From a virus, in the IMG/VR virus record IMGVR_UViG_3300042375_000763, positions 16,191 through 80,190 of that record: DNA of 64,000 bases. The stretch is one strand, 5' to 3'. The position numbers and the translations under genes are program-made. Position 1 is the first letter of the stretch. Every line of letters begins with the position of its first letter. The notes under the pieces were generated by a model. That model was given only the letters and a program-made list of their open reading frames with translations, did no database searches and was not told the DNA's origin. Below are positions 30,066-37,773 of this stretch, piece by piece.

Positions 30066-30072
30066 AAAAATT

Positions 30073-30149
30073 TGGTGGTCCCTGTAGGATTCGAACCTAC
30101 GACATTCCGCTTAGAAGGCGGATGCTCTATCCAACTGAGCTAAGGAACC
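30073..30149 (-). tRNA. tRNA-Arg(TCT)
   Basis: Acceptor GGTTCCT/AGGGACC, anticodon CCGC-CTTCTAA-GCGG, CCA. Confidence 0.94.
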
Positions 30150-30226
30150 AATGTGTTTGGCTCTACCCATCCGCTCTTGGGCGATTTAACTGGTGGTGAT
30201 TTGATTAACACCAGTACCGATATGTT

Positions 30227-30303
30227 TGGTAGGGGATGACGGACTCGAACCGCCAACCGTCTTCTTATGAGGAAGCTGAACTAACCAATTGTTCTAATCC
30301 CCC
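30227..30303 (-). tRNA. tRNA (CAT), Met or lysidine-type Ile
   Basis: Acceptor GGGGGAT/ATCCCCT, anticodon CTTC-CTCATAA-GAAG, CCA. Either elongator Met or the Ile2 substrate of TilS. Confidence 0.9.
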
Positions 30304-30306
30304 AAA

Positions 30307-30425
30307 CTCTGTTTTGAGCGATATACATTGCCACGATGTTCTCTGCTGTGTTTCAAGCAACACTGTCATGTCTACCCGCTTACATCTTTCGACTGGTGCA
30401 CGCCATGTATATCTGTCAAAACAGA
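30307..30425. repeat. Long inverted repeat (hairpin RNA) in the tRNA cluster
   Basis: TCTGTTTTGA/TCAAAACAGA arms continue as GATATACAT/ATGTATATC. No tRNA core inside. Confidence 0.5.
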
Positions 30426-30443
30426 ATTTAATCTGTTTTAGTT

Positions 30444-30460
30444 CTAAATTGTCAAAGAGC
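30444..30460 (-). promoter_or_regulatory. boxA-like antitermination site
   Basis: GCTCTTTGACAATTTAG on the minus strand, between promoter 30513-30541 and the tRNA run. Confidence 0.65.
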
Positions 30461-30512
30461 GGTTTGTCATTCAGGGTTTACAGTTTCATCAACTAACCTG
30501 ATTTATAAGTTT

Positions 30513-30541
30513 ATATTATACTGATTCTGTGGTTTTGTCAA
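30513..30541 (-). promoter_or_regulatory. Promoter for a tRNA run
   Basis: TTGACA (30536-30541) with TATAAT at slightly short spacing. Confidence 0.65.
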
Positions 30542-30546
30542 CCGTT

Positions 30547-30669
30547 TTATGCAAAACCACCAGATTTCAAGCGAGAATAAACAGTCCCATCTTCAACACG
30601 AATGAAGAAACCATCATCTTCAATGATCTTCTGACCTTTGTAGAAGCTGCCGACGAGATTTTGTTTCAT
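30547..30669 (-). CDS. 40-aa small protein
   Basis: MKQNLVGSFYKGQKIIEDDG...; small beta-type protein behind its own promoter. Function unknown. Confidence 0.5.
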   Translation of the reverse strand: MKQNLVGSFYKGQKIIEDDGFFIRVEDGTVYSRLKSGGFA

Positions 30670-30694
30670 TTGGTTTCCTTTACCTTATATAATC

Positions 30695-30723
30695 AATATA
30701 TACTGATTCTATAGTAATGTCAA
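30695..30723 (-). promoter_or_regulatory. Early-type promoter
   Basis: TTGACA (30718-30723), 17 bp, TATATT, downstream GATTATATAAGG. Confidence 0.72.
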
Positions 30724-30732
30724 CCATTATTT

Positions 30733-30822
30733 TGGCGGAGTCGGGGGAGCACGATTCCCATGGTATTTCTACCACGTTCTGCTTTCCAAGCAGACCTGCC
30801 AACCTTGACAGCTCTCAACTCC
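30733..30822 (-). tRNA. tRNA-Ser(GGA)
   Basis: Acceptor GGAGTTG/CGACTCC, anticodon stem TCTGC/GCAGA, loop TTGGAAA, long variable arm, G73-CCA; T-loop ATCGTGC. Confidence 0.9.
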
Positions 30823-30829
30823 ATAATTT

Positions 30830-30905
<76 letters not shown>

Positions 30906-30910
30906 ATTAT

Positions 30911-31013
30911 TTCTGTTTTCAGCTGCTCTTTTTGGATTCGAACCAGTCCAACCAACTAAATGGGCGAGGTTAACCGTACTACATTACGGACTAAAGAGCA
31001 TGTGAAAACAGAA
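30911..31013 (-). tRNA. tRNA-like element inside an inverted repeat
   Basis: Arms TTCTGTTTTCA/TGAAAACAGAA; inside TGCTCTT/AAGAGCA acceptor-like strands, CCGT/ACGG D-arm and a T-arm-like TTGGA/TCCAA with a 10-nt loop. No anticodon arm of normal form, no CCA. Confidence 0.4.
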
Positions 31014-31133
31014 TTTTCAGTATTCCGAAGAATACCTCTAACAAAGGAACATTCAGACACATTCGTCAGTTTGTTCTTCTGTTTTTCAGATCTATTATCG
31101 AGTTTCCTCTAAGACCACAAGGAGTAATTAGTT

Positions 31134-31144
31134 TCAAAGAGCGG
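31134..31144 (-). promoter_or_regulatory. Partial boxA-like site
   Basis: CCGCTCTTTGA only; the remainder diverges. Between promoter 31166-31194 and a tRNA run. Confidence 0.4.
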
Positions 31145-31165
31145 TTTGATTTCCTTTATAAGTCA

Positions 31166-31194
31166 GTTATAAACCGATTCTCTTATATTGTCAA
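31166..31194 (-). promoter_or_regulatory. Promoter for a tRNA run
   Basis: TTGACA (31189-31194), 17 bp, TATAAC. Confidence 0.68.
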
Positions 31195-31201
31195 CCAAAA
31201 T

Positions 31202-31235
31202 AAAAAGGCCCAGGGTTTTATTCCTGGGCCTTTTT
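31202..31235. terminator. Bidirectional Rho-independent terminator
   Basis: AAAAAGGCCCAGG/CCTGGGCCTTTTT stem-loop with T-runs on both strands; closes the 31.4-32.8 kb operon. Confidence 0.9.
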
Positions 31236-31428
31236 GAGATAGAATTTTTATCGAATTTCTATGTCAAAACAGCCCACTTCCTCTGCCTATGAGCACTTGG
31301 CGACCAGGATTATTATCCTGTGTCCATTGCGCTGATAATGAGGAGACGTGTAGGGAAGTCATGATACTCTCGGTTGGTTAAATTGTAATTTTATTTATAA
31401 CACGCTTTCGTTGACTTCGTAAAAAAGA
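31236..31428 (-). other. Intergenic spacer
   Basis: No ORF. An AGGAT/ATCCT hairpin and ACTTCC/GGAAGT arms are present; no assignable feature. Confidence 0.3.
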
Positions 31429-31815
31429 TCAAACTTTTTCAACTTTTTCAAAATAAAATTTCTTTAGAAGCCATTTTACTTTCATTGGCACCACGAACCA
31501 TTCTTCATACTTTGCCTGTTTCCAAGGCACGGTAGAAACAATCCAAGACGGACCATCGAAGTACAGAATAGTATGCATATCTGCAAGTCCTTTTACTTGT
31601 TGTTTTAGTGTATTCCAACGAATACTTTTTGTAGTCCACAACAGTCTGGCATATTCTTGAACTGAAGGGTGCATGAACTCGTAGTAAAAATCTTTTGCTT
31701 TCTGATTGTCGGCAGTGATATATTCATCGCCGATATCAATTGGTTCTGATTTGAACAATTGCCTTTCTACTCGCATTTGAGTAGGACCTACGATAAGTTT
31801 ATATTTTGGTTTCAT
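31429..31815 (-). CDS. Protein of unknown function
   Basis: 128 aa, Lys/Trp-rich with KAKDFYYEFMHPSVQEYARL. No family recognised. Overlaps the HExxH gene start (ATGA). Confidence 0.65.
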   Translation of the reverse strand: MKPKYKLIVGPTQMRVERQLFKSEPIDIGDEYITADNQKAKDFYYEFMHPSVQEYARLLWTTKSIRWNTLKQQVKGLADMHTILYFDGPSWIVSTVPWKQAKYEEWFVVPMKVKWLLKKFYFEKVEKV

Positions 31816-32192
31816 TTACCAAGTGTCCCAGCATATTTTACAACTAGTGGAATCGAGTCAGTATATGCCTCTTGTTCCCACCAACGGTCATCATATGGAG
31901 TATCCCAGCAGGTGTGAATCCAGTGGTTCAAGTTATCTTTCAGAAATTGTTTCACGTGGATCATTTCATGTGCAATGGTCGTGCACATACAACCGATATC
32001 TCGATCTTTTTCCTTGACGAATACAAGAAATTCATCTTCGGTTACATCAAGACAAAGACCAAGAGTTCCATCATTCATTTCATAGGGAACAATAGTAACT
32101 TTTGCGGGTCTAATATCAAGTTCAACACACAAAAACTGTGCAAACTTTTCAAAAAACTTAGGATAGCTAGTTTCTGCTTTGATAACGGTCAT
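31812..32192 (-). CDS. HExxH zinc-metallopeptidase-like protein
   Basis: 126 aa from ATG 32192, overlapping the preceding stop. TTIAHEMIHVKQFLKDN gives HExxH, and WWEQEAYTDSIP may supply the third ligand. It resembles small SprT/ImmA-like phage metalloproteins. A second protein of this type is at 35277-35660. Target unknown. Confidence 0.7.
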   Translation of the reverse strand: MTVIKAETSYPKFFEKFAQFLCVELDIRPAKVTIVPYEMNDGTLGLCLDVTEDEFLVFVKEKDRDIGCMCTTIAHEMIHVKQFLKDNLNHWIHTCWDTPYDDRWWEQEAYTDSIPLVVKYAGTLGK

Positions 32193-32770
32193 TGGGTCAA
32201 GGTATCCAGATTTTCTTGAATGAAGAACCAAATTTGACGGCGAGTTTGCAGTTGATCTTTGATATACTGCATGTAAATGGTGTTTCGGGTCTTGTTGATG
32301 TTTAGACCTTCGATCCCGACAGTCAACTTGCCGACAATATCAAAGATACGACCCTGAGTCGCATTCTTGATAATGAAATTCGTGATACCTTTGATTCCGG
32401 TGTTGCGGATACTTTTGCCGCGGAAACAACCGGTGACATCATAACCTTCAGCCTCGAGAGTTTCACGAAGTTCACGTGCAAGCCGAAGTGCAGGGTTCAT
32501 ATTCAGGTTTTCAACACGATCGGTTTCCGACCATTCAGAGATACCGGTATTCATCAAGCGAGTCACAAAGGCCGAACCGAACTGATATTCAGTAGAAGGG
32601 TTGTTTGCGGCACCTCGAACTGCATACTTTGCACTGTTATATGCACCGTTCAAGGTTGCAGAGTAGTTCCTCTGACCTTTGTTCGTGAACATATTGTTTA
32701 CAGCAATGTGAGCAAGCTTCAGTCGCTTGTTGCGGTAGATGATGACTTGTTGCAGGTCAAGATTTGTCAT
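32189..32770 (-). CDS. Protein of unknown function
   Basis: 193 aa, basic (NMFTNKGQRNYSATLNGAYNS; GKSIRNTGIKGITNFII). No family recognised. First gene of the operon ending at the 31.2 kb terminator. Confidence 0.65.
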   Translation of the reverse strand: MTNLDLQQVIIYRNKRLKLAHIAVNNMFTNKGQRNYSATLNGAYNSAKYAVRGAANNPSTEYQFGSAFVTRLMNTGISEWSETDRVENLNMNPALRLARELRETLEAEGYDVTGCFRGKSIRNTGIKGITNFIIKNATQGRIFDIVGKLTVGIEGLNINKTRNTIYMQYIKDQLQTRRQIWFFIQENLDTLTQ

Positions 32771-32798
32771 TGGTTCCTCAGTGTTACCTTATAGAATC

Positions 32799-32827
32799 AG
32801 TATAAACAATTTAAACCTGTTTGTCAA
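32799..32827 (-). promoter_or_regulatory. Early-type promoter
   Basis: TTGACA (32822-32827), 17 bp, TATACT, GATTCTATAAGG. Confidence 0.8.
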
Positions 32828-32829
32828 CA

Positions 32830-33072
32830 CTAATTTTCAAGTTCTTCCGTTGTAATTTCAAAAATTCTATCGGCACGATATACGATCATACAGTTTTCAT
32901 CCGATATATTTGTGTGAAAAATGACGTGCTGTGGTGCCCATGTGATCTTCCAAAATGGAACTGTCTCAATATATTGCTTTGCAAGAATTGTCGCAGTCGC
33001 ATGATCATCTCGGGCAAGAGTGATATTTGCAAGTTTCATTTGGCATATTTCCTGTGATTTTTGATGTTCCAT
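32830..33072 (-). CDS. Small protein of unknown function
   Basis: 80 aa; KLANITLARDDHATATILAK and FWKITWAPQHVIFHTN. TAG stop. Overlaps the next gene by 37 nt. Confidence 0.6.
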   Translation of the reverse strand: MEHQKSQEICQMKLANITLARDDHATATILAKQYIETVPFWKITWAPQHVIFHTNISDENCMIVYRADRIFEITTEELEN

Positions 33073-33323
33073 TTTTCAATCGTATATCCATTATCGGTTT
33101 CATCGGTGACAACATGAACTACGGAACCTTTGACTAGAGCTCGACGAGTTTCTTGACCAAAAGGTCCGACAAAGATCAAGTGAGGAAAATGTACATTTTT
33201 GCCACCATGTGCAGGAGTATGGAGTACATATTCAGGATTTTCAATATACTCGAATGTGTGACCACAATAACGCTCGACAAAGGAGCCAGAAATAGAAATA
33301 ACACCGAGAGGCGCGTAAGCCAT
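33036..33323 (-). CDS. Small beta-rich protein
   Basis: 95 aa; VISISGSFVERYCGHTFEYI and RALVKGSVVHVVTDETDNG suggest a small barrel. Function unknown. Confidence 0.6.
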   Translation of the reverse strand: MAYAPLGVISISGSFVERYCGHTFEYIENPEYVLHTPAHGGKNVHFPHLIFVGPFGQETRRALVKGSVVHVVTDETDNGYTIEKWNIKNHRKYAK

Positions 33324-33333
33324 TGTTTTCTCC

Positions 33334-33543
33334 TCAGAGAGTTTCGAGACGGAAGTACCAAGTTTTCAGATTCTGTGAAAACCCGGAATCTGCTCGTTCA
33401 CCGCAATGTCGATATGCTTTTGCAAGACGAAGACAAGCAAGTTCAGAACCAAATGCATATAGTGCACCACCTAGTGATTGAACATCGAGAGTTTCTTTAG
33501 TGTGATTCTCAAATTCAGTCTTTGCACGGTTTATGTTTATCAT
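33334..33543 (-). CDS. Small helical protein
   Basis: 69 aa; GALYAFGSELACLRLAKAYR. Overlaps the 34-aa gene stop by 4 nt. Function unknown. Confidence 0.6.
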   Translation of the reverse strand: MININRAKTEFENHTKETLDVQSLGGALYAFGSELACLRLAKAYRHCGERADSGFSQNLKTWYFRLETL

Positions 33544-33644
33544 GCAGTTTCCTCTTCTTCTGCGTCAGTATTATCACCGTCAGGGAAATGAATTGCATAC
33601 CAGTCATGCTCATCGTAGACATCATACTCGTAATCTTCGTTCAT
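33540..33644 (-). CDS. 34-aa acidic protein
   Basis: MNEDYEYDVYDEHDWYAIHF..., strongly acidic. First gene after the promoter. Confidence 0.5.
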   Translation of the reverse strand: MNEDYEYDVYDEHDWYAIHFPDGDNTDAEEEETA

Positions 33645-33669
33645 CTGGTTTCCTCTACCTTATAGAATC

Positions 33670-33698
33670 AGTATAAACTATTTAAAAGCATTTGTCAA
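33670..33698 (-). promoter_or_regulatory. Early-type promoter
   Basis: TTGACA (33693-33698), 17 bp, TATACT, GATTCTATAAGG. Confidence 0.8.
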
Positions 33699-33888
33699 CA
33701 ATATTTTTGTACCATTTACTCTCTTGAGGGTCTATTCCACTGGATAGTTCATGAATATATTGATGAACTGCTACATTCATATGTTTCTCAATAAGGTTTT
33801 CTATATTCAATACATGAGTTGTAAGTCTCATACTTGGGAGCAGTGGAAGTTTTTTGTAGGTAAATGGGTCTCTATAACCTAATTCCAT
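33682..33888 (-). CDS. Small protein downstream of the nucleotidyltransferase
   Basis: 68 aa, His-containing helix (NIENLIEKHMNVAVHQYIHE) and QESKWYKNIVDKCF ending. It begins 1 nt after the nucleotidyltransferase stop, so the two are cotranslated. Confidence 0.6.
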   Translation of the reverse strand: MELGYRDPFTYKKLPLLPSMRLTTHVLNIENLIEKHMNVAVHQYIHELSSGIDPQESKWYKNIVDKCF

Positions 33889-34785
33889 TTACCTACCTTC
33901 ATACTTTTCAAGGACGGACTTTAGTTCAGCAACAAGCCGTTCTACCGGAACATCGCGTTTGACAGCTTGATCCAGAGAACCATAGTGCTGTTCTAGACAA
34001 GTCATAAGAAGATCCTTGATAGCATCTTCGTCCGGCACATGCCGAAGGGTTGACTTGGTATAAAGTTCTTCAAGATGTTTCTCCTTAGCATCAAACCAGC
34101 TCCGGAGTTTCTCTTCACTCCAGTCACCACGACGAACTGCTTTCAGGACTTCAGCATTTCGTTCAATGTCAAGATCATGCTCCATCAAGATCTGTTCACC
34201 CTCAAGAGCAAGACGAATAACATGATAAGCAAACTTAAGATCCATGCCGTGTTTTTCGATGTCAGCTTGGCGCTTAGGATTGGAACTATTTGACTTCGTG
34301 CCGATCTTGTGCAATTGAGCATAAGCATATCCGCGGAACTTGTGATACGAATTCTTTGTCAAGAATAGTTTGCGGTTATCACGGACAATCTGAGCAACAG
34401 TAGAGCAATACAAAACACACCGTTGTGGAGTAAACAGAATGTCAACCATATTCGGATTATTTTCCATTGCAAGTTGAAAAAACTTCACGATTGAATAGAT
34501 ACTGAAGTCGTATTCTTGACGAGATTCATTATCCATGATGTGATGTTCCTGCCATAATTCAAATCGTTTGTGTTGTAAACCAAAACCAGGAATCTCACCA
34601 CGAAGGTGCGGGAAGATGTCATCTTTTGGTGGCATACAAAAACCAACAACATCCATATCAGAAGTGTCTGAACTTACAGCATAGCTGACAGAACCGGTGA
34701 TCACTTCATAGTGAATGTTTTGAGGTAGCCACCTTGGCGGACTGATAAGTCCCTTCTGTTTCATTAGTTGTACACGTGATGCCAT
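33889..34785 (-). CDS. Predicted nucleotidyltransferase (Pol-beta fold, RlaP-like)
   Basis: 298 aa. HYEVITGSVSYAVSSDTSDMDVVGF (~25-48) is the G-S...DxD motif of Pol-beta-type nucleotidyltransferases. PNMVDILFTP and HKFRGYAYAQ match the RNA-ligase-associated (PF10127-type) group. The C-terminal half is helical. Substrate unknown; RNA end repair is a reasonable guess in a tRNA-rich phage. Confidence 0.78.
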   Translation of the reverse strand: MASRVQLMKQKGLISPPRWLPQNIHYEVITGSVSYAVSSDTSDMDVVGFCMPPKDDIFPHLRGEIPGFGLQHKRFELWQEHHIMDNESRQEYDFSIYSIVKFFQLAMENNPNMVDILFTPQRCVLYCSTVAQIVRDNRKLFLTKNSYHKFRGYAYAQLHKIGTKSNSSNPKRQADIEKHGMDLKFAYHVIRLALEGEQILMEHDLDIERNAEVLKAVRRGDWSEEKLRSWFDAKEKHLEELYTKSTLRHVPDEDAIKDLLMTCLEQHYGSLDQAVKRDVPVERLVAELKSVLEKYEGR

Positions 34786-34796
34786 TTTATATTCCT

Positions 34797-34883
34797 TTAG
34801 AGACTAAGTACGTAGATGATCATGCCGAAAGCAAAAGCAGTAGCTGCAATCAAAGCAATGTCAGAAAGATCAATCTTAAGCAT
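34797..34883 (-). CDS. 28-aa membrane peptide
   Basis: MLKIDLSDIALIAATAFAFG... single transmembrane helix; promoter just upstream and nucleotidyltransferase gene downstream. Confidence 0.5.
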   Translation of the reverse strand: MLKIDLSDIALIAATAFAFGMIIYVLSL

Positions 34884-34910
34884 ATTAGGTTCCTTTCACC
34901 TTATAGAATC

Positions 34911-34939
34911 AGTATATACTATTAAGATCACAAAGTCAA
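34911..34939 (-). promoter_or_regulatory. Early-type promoter
   Basis: TTGACT (34934-34939), 17 bp, TATACT, GATTCTATAAGG. Confidence 0.78.
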
Positions 34940-35290
34940 CTGTATTTTTATCAAAATATTTTGGCCGAGTTCATCATTTGCACCAAATAGTCGATCTGCA
35001 AGATATTTCAGTTCTTCCTCGGTAAAATCAAGTTTTGGTTTACTTGGTTTCATAGGATATATTTTTGACATAATTTTCTGTCGATCACCAAATGACGGAA
35101 AATGACTCATATACTTCGAGTATTCACGGGAGGCAGCAAAAGACAAATTGGGTTCTTCGGTAATTCCTGTTTCTATAGCACGCCGTCGACATTCATCTTG
35201 AATGCGATGTGTGTCTTTCCAATTCCACGGAAGACCCGGCCATATATCTCGATCACAAAGTCTTTTGTCGGTTGATTTAATTGATACCAT
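34928..35290 (-). CDS. Protein of unknown function
   Basis: 120 aa, charged; DIWPGLPWNWKDTHRIQDEC and PKLDFTEEELKYLADRLFGA. No family recognised. Overlaps the HExxH gene end by 14 nt. Confidence 0.62.
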   Translation of the reverse strand: MVSIKSTDKRLCDRDIWPGLPWNWKDTHRIQDECRRRAIETGITEEPNLSFAASREYSKYMSHFPSFGDRQKIMSKIYPMKPSKPKLDFTEEELKYLADRLFGANDELGQNILIKIQLTL

Positions 35291-35660
35291 AAAACACCTT
35301 CATCATCTTTTCTTCGAGTTCATATGCTTCAATTTCCCACGGGAGTTTGTCATAGTCATCTTTATAGACTACACCAAACCACTTGCGACCGTGATCTAGT
35401 CGACCATCCACGTATTGTTTGACATGCACTAGTTCATGAAACAGTGTCCGAATAATATCTTTCTGTGACAGTCTTTTTGCAATGGTGACTATAACTTCAT
35501 CTTCATCATAATCACAGAAACCATACTGGTGTTTTTCAAGTCTCTCGAACTCAATCACGATGTCGTTATTCAAGTCAAGATAAGAACAAGCAAAAGAGAC
35601 CGCGGTGTCTAGCAACACGGTCTCGATTCGTTTGGATTTGTTTACTACTTCGTAAAACAT
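35277..35660 (-). CDS. Second HExxH metallopeptidase-like protein
   Basis: 127 aa from ATG 35660. RTLFHELVHVKQYVDGRLDHG contains HExxH and a following Asp-His; PWEIEAYELEEKM resembles the EAY element of the protein at 31812-32192. The two look like distant paralogues. Confidence 0.68.
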   Translation of the reverse strand: MFYEVVNKSKRIETVLLDTAVSFACSYLDLNNDIVIEFERLEKHQYGFCDYDEDEVIVTIAKRLSQKDIIRTLFHELVHVKQYVDGRLDHGRKWFGVVYKDDYDKLPWEIEAYELEEKMMKVFYGIN

Positions 35661-35667
35661 AGTTTTG

Positions 35668-36093
35668 TTATAAACTGATTTTACTTTCAACTTCTTGTTT
35701 GCCGCGAGTTGCCCACTCAAGAATTTGCTCAGTAGTACCACCTAGAATTGCTTTCACAAGAAGAAAGTTAAGTCCCGCGTCTAGAACTTTATCTTTCATA
35801 CCAGGTCCCATTTCTACTTCAATATCAGCAGAACCGTCAATATTTTCATTGACACAAGTTATAGTAAACGTGTTGGCTGGCAAATTCTTGGTACCTAGCA
35901 CCGTATCAATTCGAGCCTTGTTTTCTGCATAGTAGTTTTCATATTCACTTGGTACACTGTAATATTCAATCACTCGAAGTATCGAAAGAATCATATCACT
36001 ATCTTTATCTTTTTCGTCGAGTCTAAGAAGTGTTTCGACTCCCTCTTTAAGTACAGTAATTACTAGTCTGTCGAGTGCAAGTTCTCTATTCAT
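35668..36093 (-). CDS. Protein of unknown function
   Basis: 141 aa, acidic with PGMKDKVLDAGLNFLLVKAIL. No family recognised. Confidence 0.65.
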   Translation of the reverse strand: MNRELALDRLVITVLKEGVETLLRLDEKDKDSDMILSILRVIEYYSVPSEYENYYAENKARIDTVLGTKNLPANTFTITCVNENIDGSADIEVEMGPGMKDKVLDAGLNFLLVKAILGGTTEQILEWATRGKQEVESKISL

Positions 36094-36172
36094 GATATAG
36101 TCTCCATTAGTCAGTTGATACTTGGTTCACTTAGTATGATTTTATCTAAAACCCATAACGGGCTTTGTGCTA

Positions 36173-37561
36173 TCAGGCGGCTGTCAACTCAGTAAGGTCC
36201 TTGGTGAATTGATCCTTGGGTGTTGTTTTTGACCAATACACAAGTTCCTTTTGAGCATCTTTGATTTCAGTTTCAAGTTGCTTGACCATTTCAGCAGTCA
36301 AACTCAGAATGTTGATCCGAAGCAGTCGATCAATATCATCTTGAATTGCATCGGTGGTTTCAAAGATCTGTTTTGCAACTTCATCCTTTTTCTTGTTCTT
36401 GAACTTGATTTTATCCTCAAGAACAGCTTGGATAAATTGCATTTTGACAGTCAACCAACGGGCAAGTTCTGTTGTTTCAACCTTCCGTAGGTCAATCCGT
36501 TTTTGAAGAATAGTTGTGCGATAATCGCAGAAGTCACGGACCAGATTTCGTTCATCGTCATATTCTTTCAGTTTACCACGACTATCAATAACAGTCAAGT
36601 TTTCACTGAATGGTTTTGCCAGTTTGAAAGCAGAGATGATTTTTTGGTCGTCCCAGTTTGCAGATGTATTCTGTTTCAGTTTGACTTCGAACTTGAAGCC
36701 AGTCTTGTCACAGAGATCATCATATCCGACAATGTCGCCTTTTTCTTCTAGTTTATCCAGAACCTCGACATACCCTTCACGATCATAACCGTATGGGACC
36801 TCAGTGATTAGCAGAACTGTCTTGCCCTTCCGTTCGAAGATACCATTACAATAGTAACGGTTTTCGTCGGCATTATATGTCACGGTTCCTTTGAAGTCTG
36901 GAAACTTGATCTTGACTTTGGATTTGATGTCTCCAGTTTTAATGTATTCTTGGCATGCACGGACAAGATCATCTGGATCACGCGGTAGAATATTTGTTGC
37001 AAAACCAGTGGCAATACCTTTGACACCATTGGCAAGAACCAGAGGGATCACAGGAACATAGAACGAAGGTGGTTCGTGTTCAGGATCGTCGTGCACAGGA
37101 GCAAGATCAATGTCCTTGATATACCGATTGAAGTTCTTGTGGAGACGTGTGTAGGTATAGCGGGCCGCGGCTGCAGACTGAACTAGACGAGTTCCAAATG
37201 ATCCTCGACCTTCGACAAGACAGATGTTGTTAGACCAATCAGCTGCCATTAGTTGACCGGCACCAGCAGCAGAACTTTCACCGTGTGCATACCCGTAATC
37301 GCTTAACACACCTGAAACAGCACTGACTTTTTTAAATTCGGTCTTGCTATTCTTGATAGATGAATACAGATAAAAGCGATTTACGGGTTTCATACCGTCA
37401 ATCATACTTGGAATAGCTCTAGCCTCTACTGTATAAAGAGCAAATTGTAACCACTCGTTACGAGCAACCTTGGAGATAGGATATTCCCGAATCATTGATT
37501 TAGCCTTTTTACCATTTGATTCTACTGTATCACCATCAAAGAAATTTGTCAACCCACTCAT
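36173..37561 (-). CDS. 52: gp52-like type II topoisomerase medium subunit
   Basis: 462 aa, close to T4 gp52. GyrA/ParC-type breakage-reunion domain: RNEWLQFALYTVEARAIPSM near residue 35, the catalytic Tyr in AAARYTYTRL (~132), and VKGIATGFATNILPRDP (~180-197). It cleaves and rejoins DNA in the heterotrimeric phage topoisomerase, with ATP hydrolysis in the subunit encoded at 37770-39602. Its start touches the stop of a small membrane gene (ATGA). Confidence 0.92.
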   Translation of the reverse strand: MSGLTNFFDGDTVESNGKKAKSMIREYPISKVARNEWLQFALYTVEARAIPSMIDGMKPVNRFYLYSSIKNSKTEFKKVSAVSGVLSDYGYAHGESSAAGAGQLMAADWSNNICLVEGRGSFGTRLVQSAAAARYTYTRLHKNFNRYIKDIDLAPVHDDPEHEPPSFYVPVIPLVLANGVKGIATGFATNILPRDPDDLVRACQEYIKTGDIKSKVKIKFPDFKGTVTYNADENRYYCNGIFERKGKTVLLITEVPYGYDREGYVEVLDKLEEKGDIVGYDDLCDKTGFKFEVKLKQNTSANWDDQKIISAFKLAKPFSENLTVIDSRGKLKEYDDERNLVRDFCDYRTTILQKRIDLRKVETTELARWLTVKMQFIQAVLEDKIKFKNKKKDEVAKQIFETTDAIQDDIDRLLRINILSLTAEMVKQLETEIKDAQKELVYWSKTTPKDQFTKDLTELTAA

Positions 37562-37773
37562 TTATTCTTTTCCTTTCGGTCATAGTAATAATTAACGGCA
37601 ATCTTGGTTGTAAACTCAAGCAACAATGACATCGATGTTGCAAAACCGTAAACAATGGCCGCTACAATAAACAATAGATGAATCGGAATTGCAGGATGGA
37701 CAATAATGACTACACCCAAGGTAAGTGCATACATTAATAGCTCAGATAGAATAAAGATAATTGACTTTTTCAT
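37558..37773 (-). CDS. Small membrane protein between topoisomerase genes
   Basis: 71 aa with two or three hydrophobic helices (IIFILSELLMYALTLGVVII; LLFIVAAIVYGFATSM). It overlaps both topoisomerase genes by 4 nt. Unrelated in type to its neighbours; function unknown. Confidence 0.7.
   Translation of the reverse strand: MKKSIIFILSELLMYALTLGVVIIVHPAIPIHLLFIVAAIVYGFATSMSLLLEFTTKIAVNYYYDRKEKNK

Noticed and set aside
30150-30226. CTGGTG/CACCAG hairpin between tRNAs as a terminator
   Set aside because: No T-run on either side and it lies between tRNAs of one run; more likely spacer structure.
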